NCBI RefSeq assembly: GCF_001476815.1
Contig: NZ_LDSL01000064.1
Coordinates: 61,293-125,292 of the forward strand
Direction of reading: 5' to 3'
Source: Pseudacidovorax intermedius
GTDB taxonomy: Bacteria; Pseudomonadota; Gammaproteobacteria; Burkholderiales; Burkholderiaceae_C
DNA length: 64,000 nt
The position numbers and the translations under genes were made by a program. The notes beneath the pieces are model-generated. The model was not told where the DNA came from. It saw nothing but the letters and a program-made list of their open reading frames with translations, and searched no databases. Of this stretch, positions 59,114-64,000 are shown one piece after another (positions within the stretch are counted from its first letter, which is position 1; every line of letters begins with the position of its first letter).

Positions 59114-59815
59114 ATGAACGACAGAGCCCCCACCTTCGACACACCGGCCGGCTACGGCCAGGTGCTGCCCCAGGCAGAGCGCAACCGCGTTCTGCGCAAC
59201 ACCTACTGGCTGCTCGCGCTGAGCATGGTGCCCACCGTGCTGGGCGCTTGGCTGGGCGTGGCCACGGGCATCACGGCCGCGCTCACGGGCGGCCTGGGCC
59301 TGGTGGTGTTCCTGGTCGGCGCCTTCGGCTTCATGTTCGCCATCGAGAAGACCAAGAATTCCGCCGCCGGCGTGCCGGTGCTGCTGGGCTTCACCTTCTT
59401 CATGGGCCTGATGCTCTCGCGCCTGATCGCCGCGGTGCTGGGCTTCCAGAACGGCGCGCAGCTGGTCATGACGGCCTTCGCCGGCACGGCGGGCGTGTTC
59501 TTCGTCATGGCTTCGCTGTCCACGGTCATCAAGCGCGACCTGAGCGGCATGGGCAAGTTCCTGTTCGTCGGCGTGATGGTGCTGTTCGTGGGCTCCATCA
59601 TCAACGTGTTCGTGGGCTCCACGGCGGGCATGATGGCCATCTCGATGGCCGCCATCGGCATCTTCTCGGCCTACTTGCTGTACGACCTCAAGCGCATCAT
59701 CGACGGCGGCGAGACCAACTACATCACCGCGACGCTGGCGCTCTACCTGGACGTGTTCAACGTGTTCCAGTCGCTGCTGGCCCTGCTGGGCATCTTCGGC
59801 GGCGAGCGCGACTGA
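59114..59815 (+). CDS. Bax1-I family inner-membrane protein (YbhL/YccA-like)
   Basis: A 233-residue protein with seven transmembrane segments, e.g. YWLLALSMVPTVLGAWLGVA and GKFLFVGVMVLFVGSIINVF. The YLLYDLKRIIDGGETNYI region near the C-terminus holds the conserved Asp pair of this channel-like family. YccA inhibits FtsH in E. coli; the role here is unknown. Confidence 0.92.
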   Translation: MNDRAPTFDTPAGYGQVLPQAERNRVLRNTYWLLALSMVPTVLGAWLGVATGITAALTGGLGLVVFLVGAFGFMFAIEKTKNSAAGVPVLLGFTFFMGLMLSRLIAAVLGFQNGAQLVMTAFAGTAGVFFVMASLSTVIKRDLSGMGKFLFVGVMVLFVGSIINVFVGSTAGMMAISMAAIGIFSAYLLYDLKRIIDGGETNYITATLALYLDVFNVFQSLLALLGIFGGERD

Positions 59816-59841
59816 CGTCGGGCTTTCCATGCCGGATTAAG

Positions 59842-59863
59842 AAAGGGGCCTCGCGGCCCCTTT
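59842..59863. terminator. Bidirectional terminator between Bax1-I gene and rlmD
   Basis: AAAGGGGCC, TCGC, GGCCCCTTT between converging genes. Confidence 0.75.
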
Positions 59864-59893
59864 CGCATTTCCGGCGCCGGCGCGCCGGCGGTG

Positions 59894-61432
59894 TCAGCCT
59901 TCCAGGTCGAACACGGCAATCGATTCCACGTGCGCCGTGTGCGGGAACATGTTGACCGCGCCCGCAAAGCAGCAGCGGTAGCCCGCCTGGTGCACCAGCA
60001 AGCCCGCATCGCGCGCCAGCGTGGCCGGATTGCAGCTGACGTAGACGATGCGCTTCGGCGGCGTCCAGCCGTCGGTGCGCAGTTCCGGCTGCTGGTGCAG
60101 GTCGGCCAGGGCCTTGGCCAGCGCGAAGGCGCCCTCGCGCGGCGGGTCGACCAGCCAGCGCTCGGCCCGGCCGTCGGCCACCAGCATGGCGGGCGTCATC
60201 TCGAACAGGTTGCGGGCCACGAAGTCGGTGCGGCCCCAGGGCCGGCTCGCCGCCTGGCGGTTGGCCGCGGCGTTCTGGCGGGCACGGGCGACCAGCGTCT
60301 CGCTGCCCTCGATGCCCAGCACCTCGGCCGCCAGCGTGGCCAGCGGCAGGGTGAAGTTGCCCAGCCCGCAGAACCAGTCGATGACCCGCTCGCCGGGCTG
60401 CACGTCCAGCAGCCGCAGGGCGCGGGTGACGAGCACCCGGTTGATGTGCGGATTGACCTGGGTGAAGTCGGTGGGCCGGAAGGGCATGGTGATGCCGAAC
60501 TCGGGCAGTTCGTAGGCCAGGGCCGGCACCGCCTCGTCGAGCAGGTGCACCGTGTCCGGCCCCTTGGGCTGCAGCCACCATTGCACCCCGGGATGGGCGG
60601 CGGCGAAGTCGCGCAGCCGGCCACGGTCGGCCTCGCCCAGCGGCTCCAGATGGCGCAGCACCAAAGCGATGACGCCCAGCTGCGTGGTGCCGGCGGCATC
60701 ACCGCAGGCCACCTCGATCTGCGGGCAAGTCAGGCGGGCGTCCATCGAATCGATCAGCGCGCGCAGCGGCATGAGCATGGCGCTCACGGTTTTGGGCAGC
60801 ACGGGGCAGATTTCCATGTCGGCCACGTAGCGGCTCTTGCGCTCGTGAAAGCCGATCAGCGTGGTGCCCTTCTTCTGCACGTAGCGCACCGACAGCCGCG
60901 CGCGGTAGCGGTAGTGCCAGGCCGGACCTTCGATGGGCCGCAGCAGGGTGTTCGGCCGCACCTTGCCCAAGTGCCACAGGTTGTCCTCCAGCGCGCGCTG
61001 CTTGACCGCCACCTGCGCGCCGGCGTGCAGGTGCTGCATCTTGCAGCCGCCGCAGGCACCCGCGTGCAGGCCGAAATGGGGACAGCCGGGCCGCACCCGC
61101 AGGGGCGATTCGCGGCGGATGTCGGTGAGCTGGCCCTGCTCCCAGTTGTTCTTCTTGCGGTGCACGTTGGCCCGCACGATTTCGCCGGGCAACGCGCCGT
61201 CGATGAAGACGACCTTGCCGTCGTCCCGGCGGGCCACGCCCTGGGCATCCAGGTCGAGCGATTCGACGGCAAGCCAGCCGGGCTCGAGCACCGGCCGGGC
61301 CGAAGCGGCGGCTTGGTCGGAGAGCGCGGGAAGGTCGGCGGGAAAGGCGGTGGCCGACATGCCGGCGGGGGCTGCGTCGGTGGCGGCGGGGGACGTGGGG
61401 AGCGTGTCCTTGTTATCGAGGGAATCCGTCAT
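59894..61432 (-). CDS. rlmD: 23S rRNA (uracil-1939-C5)-methyltransferase RlmD
   Basis: A 512-residue RlmD/RumA enzyme. N-terminal TRAM-like domain ([20 protein letters not shown]), iron-sulfur cysteines ([20 protein letters not shown] and CPVLP), SAM motif ([14 protein letters not shown]) and catalytic Cys in [12 protein letters not shown]. Methylates U1939 of 23S rRNA. Start chosen at MTDSLDNKD; an upstream in-frame start adds nine residues. Last gene of the surE-pcm-nlpD-rlmD group. Confidence 0.93.
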   Translation of the reverse strand: MTDSLDNKDTLPTSPAATDAAPAGMSATAFPADLPALSDQAAASARPVLEPGWLAVESLDLDAQGVARRDDGKVVFIDGALPGEIVRANVHRKKNNWEQGQLTDIRRESPLRVRPGCPHFGLHAGACGGCKMQHLHAGAQVAVKQRALEDNLWHLGKVRPNTLLRPIEGPAWHYRYRARLSVRYVQKKGTTLIGFHERKSRYVADMEICPVLPKTVSAMLMPLRALIDSMDARLTCPQIEVACGDAAGTTQLGVIALVLRHLEPLGEADRGRLRDFAAAHPGVQWWLQPKGPDTVHLLDEAVPALAYELPEFGITMPFRPTDFTQVNPHINRVLVTRALRLLDVQPGERVIDWFCGLGNFTLPLATLAAEVLGIEGSETLVARARQNAAANRQAASRPWGRTDFVARNLFEMTPAMLVADGRAERWLVDPPREGAFALAKALADLHQQPELRTDGWTPPKRIVYVSCNPATLARDAGLLVHQAGYRCCFAGAVNMFPHTAHVESIAVFDLEG

Positions 61433-61480
61433 CCCCCGATTGTCGCCGGCCGTCCCCACCGGGCCGGCCGGCGGGGCCGG

Positions 61481-62389
61481 TCAGGGACGCGCCGGCAGGT
61501 AGCGCGAGGGATCCACCGGCTTGCCCTGGCGGCGGATCTCGAAATGCAGCTTCACGCGGTCGGCGTCGCTGCTGCCCATCTCGGCGATCTTCTGGCCCTT
61601 CTGCACCGCCTGGTCTTCCTTCACCAGCAGCGTCTGGTTGTGGGCATAGGCCGTCAGGAAGGTGTTGTTGTGCTTGAGGATGATCAGGTTGCCGTAGCCG
61701 CGCAGGCCCGCGCCGGCATAGACCACGCGGCCATCGGCCGCCGCCAGCACCGGGTCGCCGGCGCGGCCGGCGATGTCCAGCCCCTTGTTCTTGGCATCGT
61801 CGAAGCCGGCGATGAGCGCGCCCTGGGCCGGCCAGATCCAGCCGAGGTCCTCGTCGGTGCCCGCGGCCGGGGAACTGCCGGCCGGCTTGGTGGCCGGCGG
61901 CGTGGCGCTGGCGACCGGCGGCGTCGCCGCCGGCGCGGAGGCGCTGCCCGAGGGCGGCACTGCCGTGGCCGGCGCACCCGCGACGGCGGGCGGCACGGCA
62001 GCCGGTGCGCCGGCCACTGGCGGTACCACGCGCAGCACCTGGCCGACCTCGATGCGGTCCGGGTTGTCCAGGTTGTTCCAGCGCACGATGTCGCGCCAGT
62101 GCTGGCCGGTGTCCACGGCGATGCGGCGCACGGTGTCGCCGGGGCGCACGGCGTAGTAGCCCGGCTTGCCCAGGTTCTCGATGCCCGGCAGCGGCTTGCC
62201 GCTGGCATCGGTGGTCGGCAGGCCGGAGGCGGACGGCGTGCCCGCGCTACCGCTGACCGGCGTGCGGTCCTCCACCGGCGCGGGACCGCGCGGCGTGGTA
62301 CAGCCCATCAGCACGATGGCAGCCGCTGCGACGCCCACCCAAGCCAGCGAACGCCGGCGACCAGAACCCTGCATATGTCGTTCCTTCAT
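61481..62389 (-). CDS. nlpD: NlpD-type lipoprotein with LysM and LytM domains
   Basis: A 302-residue lipoprotein: lipobox VLMGC, LysM domain (YYAVRPGDTVRRIAVDTGQH), Ala/Pro linker, and a C-terminal M23-like LytM domain (GNLIILKHNNTFLTAYAHNQ, LHFEIRRQGKPVDP) with altered metal ligands as in NlpD. It activates the amidase that splits septal murein. ATGA overlap with pcm. Confidence 0.92.
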   Translation of the reverse strand: MKERHMQGSGRRRSLAWVGVAAAAIVLMGCTTPRGPAPVEDRTPVSGSAGTPSASGLPTTDASGKPLPGIENLGKPGYYAVRPGDTVRRIAVDTGQHWRDIVRWNNLDNPDRIEVGQVLRVVPPVAGAPAAVPPAVAGAPATAVPPSGSASAPAATPPVASATPPATKPAGSSPAAGTDEDLGWIWPAQGALIAGFDDAKNKGLDIAGRAGDPVLAAADGRVVYAGAGLRGYGNLIILKHNNTFLTAYAHNQTLLVKEDQAVQKGQKIAEMGSSDADRVKLHFEIRRQGKPVDPSRYLPARP

Positions 62390-63171
62390 GCAATCCCCGA
62401 TTTTAGAGGCACGAAATTCACGGCCTCAAGCAACCGGCGTTCAATCCCCCTGTTCGTTTTGTCAATGATGACAAGCGCTTGGCCCGTATTTCCAGACTGT
62501 ACTGGAGCAACGATGCGCCCACCCACGGCCAACTGGTCCAGCCAGGTGGCGGGCAGCTCGGCCCCGCCGGCGGCCGAGATGATGCCGGCATAGGGTCCGC
62601 CGACGGCATAGCCCTGCATGCCGTCACCCAGCAGCAGGTGCACCGTGGGCAGGCGCAGCGGCCGCAGATTGGTGCGCGCCTTCTCGTGCAGGCCGCGCAG
62701 GCGCTCGATGCTGTAGACCTCGCGCGCCACCTGCGCCAGCACGGCGGCCTGGTAGCCGCAGCCGGTGCCGATCTCCAGCACCCGGCCGAGCCGGGCCTGG
62801 GGCTGGTCAGCCAGGGCGGGCGCGGCCAGCAGCAGTTCGATCATGCGGGCGACCACGCTCGGCTTGGAGATGGTCTGGGCCAGTCCGATGGGCAGGCTGG
62901 TGTCCTCGTAGGCCTGGGCCGCCAGGGCGCCGTCGACGAAGGCATGCCGGGGCACGGCGGCCAGGGCGCGCAGCACGCGCTCGTCGGCGATGCCCTGGGC
63001 CGCCAGGCGCTGCACCATGCGGGCGCGCACGGCGTCGGAGGCCATCGAGGGCGGCCCGCTCACCGGCGGCGCCGCGGCCGGACGGCCGCGCCCGCCGACG
63101 GGCGCAGCGGCAGCCGGCGGACGGCTCAGCGTGACCGGGAAGGTGGGGCGCGGGCGGGGCGGCTGGGGCAC
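62386..63171 (-). CDS. pcm: Protein-L-isoaspartate O-methyltransferase
   Basis: A 261-residue enzyme that repairs isoaspartyl residues. SAM motif VLEIGTGCGYQAAVLAQ, upstream LPIGLAQTISKPSVVARMIE, and post-I VYSIERLRGLHEKARTNL. The first 45 residues are a Pro/Ala-rich extension; initiation at Met43 is possible. Between surE and nlpD as in many proteobacteria. Confidence 0.93.
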   Translation of the reverse strand: MPQPPRPRPTFPVTLSRPPAAAAPVGGRGRPAAAPPVSGPPSMASDAVRARMVQRLAAQGIADERVLRALAAVPRHAFVDGALAAQAYEDTSLPIGLAQTISKPSVVARMIELLLAAPALADQPQARLGRVLEIGTGCGYQAAVLAQVAREVYSIERLRGLHEKARTNLRPLRLPTVHLLLGDGMQGYAVGGPYAGIISAAGGAELPATWLDQLAVGGRIVAPVQSGNTGQALVIIDKTNRGIERRLLEAVNFVPLKSGIA

Positions 63172-63177
63172 GGGGTG

Positions 63178-63942
63178 TCAGTCGCTGGCGTCCAGCCGGC
63201 GCACGGCCTCGCGCCACTCGCCCAGGCTGGCATGGTCGGTCAGGTCGATCTGCAGCGGCGTGACGGCCACGTGGCCGGCGGCGGTGGCATGGAAATCCGT
63301 GCCCTCGCCGCTGTCCTTGGCGCCGCCGGCGCCGGCGATCCAGTACATGGTCTCGCCGCGCGGGCTCTGCTGGGTGATGACCTTCTCGGCCGCATGGCGG
63401 CGGCCCAGGCGGCAGATCTTGATGGGCTTGAGCGACTCGGCCGGCAGGTTTGGAATGTTGACGTTGAGCAGCCAGGCCGGCTGCTCGTGCATGCGCTCGC
63501 GCTGGATGCGCTCGACCAGCCGGCGGGCGGCCTGGGCGGCGGCGTCGATGTGGGCCCAGCCTTTCTCGGTCTGCGAGAAGGCGATGGCCGGGATGCCGAA
63601 CAGGTAGGCCTCCATGGCGGCGCCGACGGTGCCCGAATAGATGGTGTCGTCGCCCATGTTGGCGCCGTTGTTGATGCCGGAGACGACGAGGTCGGGCCGG
63701 TAGTCGAGCAGGCCCTTGAGCGCGATGTGCACGCAGTCGGCCGGCGTGCCGGTGACGTAGCGGAAGCCGTTGTGGGCGCGATGCACGTACAGCGGGGCGG
63801 CCAGCGTCAGGGCATTGGACTTGGCGCTGTTGTTGTGCTCGGGCGCGATGACCTCGACGTCCGCCACCTCCCGCAGCGCATCGTGCAGGGCCACGATGCC
63901 AGGGGCCTGGTAGCCGTCGTCGTTGGATATGAGGATCTTCAT
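63178..63942 (-). CDS. surE: 5'/3'-nucleotidase SurE
   Basis: A 254-residue SurE phosphatase. Metal site ISNDDGYQAPGI at the N-terminus, conserved NNSAKSNALT, GTPADCVHIAL and VSGINNGANMGDD. Acts on nucleoside monophosphates during stress and stationary phase. First gene of the leftward group. Confidence 0.95.
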   Translation of the reverse strand: MKILISNDDGYQAPGIVALHDALREVADVEVIAPEHNNSAKSNALTLAAPLYVHRAHNGFRYVTGTPADCVHIALKGLLDYRPDLVVSGINNGANMGDDTIYSGTVGAAMEAYLFGIPAIAFSQTEKGWAHIDAAAQAARRLVERIQRERMHEQPAWLLNVNIPNLPAESLKPIKICRLGRRHAAEKVITQQSPRGETMYWIAGAGGAKDSGEGTDFHATAAGHVAVTPLQIDLTDHASLGEWREAVRRLDASD

Positions 63943-63948
63943 GGGCGG

Positions 63949-64000
63949 GCGGGATTCTAGGAGGCCCGGCGCCGCGGCGGCGGGCCTCCTAGAATCCCGC
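63949..64000. repeat. Perfect 20-bp inverted repeat upstream of surE
   Basis: GCGGGATTCTAGGAGGCCCG (63949-63968) and its exact complement (63981-64000) are separated by 12 GC-rich bases. Each arm carries TAGAAT, a -10-like hexamer, facing outwards: one towards surE, one towards whatever lies beyond the window. Confidence 0.8.

Overview
The window is GC-rich DNA from a betaproteobacterium, most likely a member of the Burkholderiales close to the Comamonadaceae. The surE-pcm-nlpD-rlmD order, the ahpC/ahpF pair, the Fiu-PiuC-Bfd-TonB-ExbB-ExbD-HemP iron cluster and the codon use all fit; the genus is inference. The host chromosome occupies about 1-13605 and 57998-64000. Between them lies an apparently complete transposable (Mu-type) prophage of about 44.4 kb with the structural genes of a long non-contractile tail.

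Left host arm (1-13.6 kb): peroxide defence (ahpF, cut by the window edge, and ahpC behind a perfect OxyR-type palindrome), a bacterioferritin, then an iron-acquisition block. PepSY-membrane protein, DUF2271, DUF4198, ApbE and a flavodoxin-type reductase lie head to tail. The DUF2271 protein carries an ApbE flavinylation motif, so the block reads as an envelope flavin electron-transfer chain. A Fur-box-preceded TonB-dependent siderophore receptor, a PKHD hydroxylase, Bfd and tonB-exbB-exbD follow. hemP, with its own Fur box, is the first host gene after the prophage and was probably next to exbD before insertion.

Prophage early half (14.0-26.7 kb, leftward): from a control region at 26.69-26.86 kb, a polycistron of about 20 genes runs towards the left end: ner-like, transposase A, ATPase B, many small proteins mostly joined by 1-4 base start/stop overlaps, a cytosine-5 DNA methyltransferase, gemA (gp16) and, last, the Mor activator. 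One gene (17.75-18.42 kb) is inverted inside this operon. A LexA-type repressor and an overlapping lipoprotein gene run rightward from the control region.

Prophage late half (28.1-57.2 kb, rightward): three transcription units each start with a similar promoter-like sequence followed about 20 bases later by nearly the same hairpin. They hold lysis, terminase, portal and minor head genes; a protease-capsid fusion with connector, tail tube and frameshifted chaperone genes; and tape measure, tail tip, a 2,727-residue fibre/tip protein, Com and an adenine methyltransferase. Two small leftward genes sit at the right end, next to three 22-bp-spaced copies of a presumed transposase-binding site. The Mor protein, made last in the early operon, is the likely switch for the late units; I see no separate C gene.

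Right host arm (58-64 kb): hemP, a GlcG/HbpS-like heme-binding protein, a Bax1-I family membrane protein, and the leftward surE-pcm-nlpD-rlmD group, ending at a perfect 20-bp inverted repeat at the window edge. I saw no tRNA, rRNA, CRISPR array or insertion sequence.
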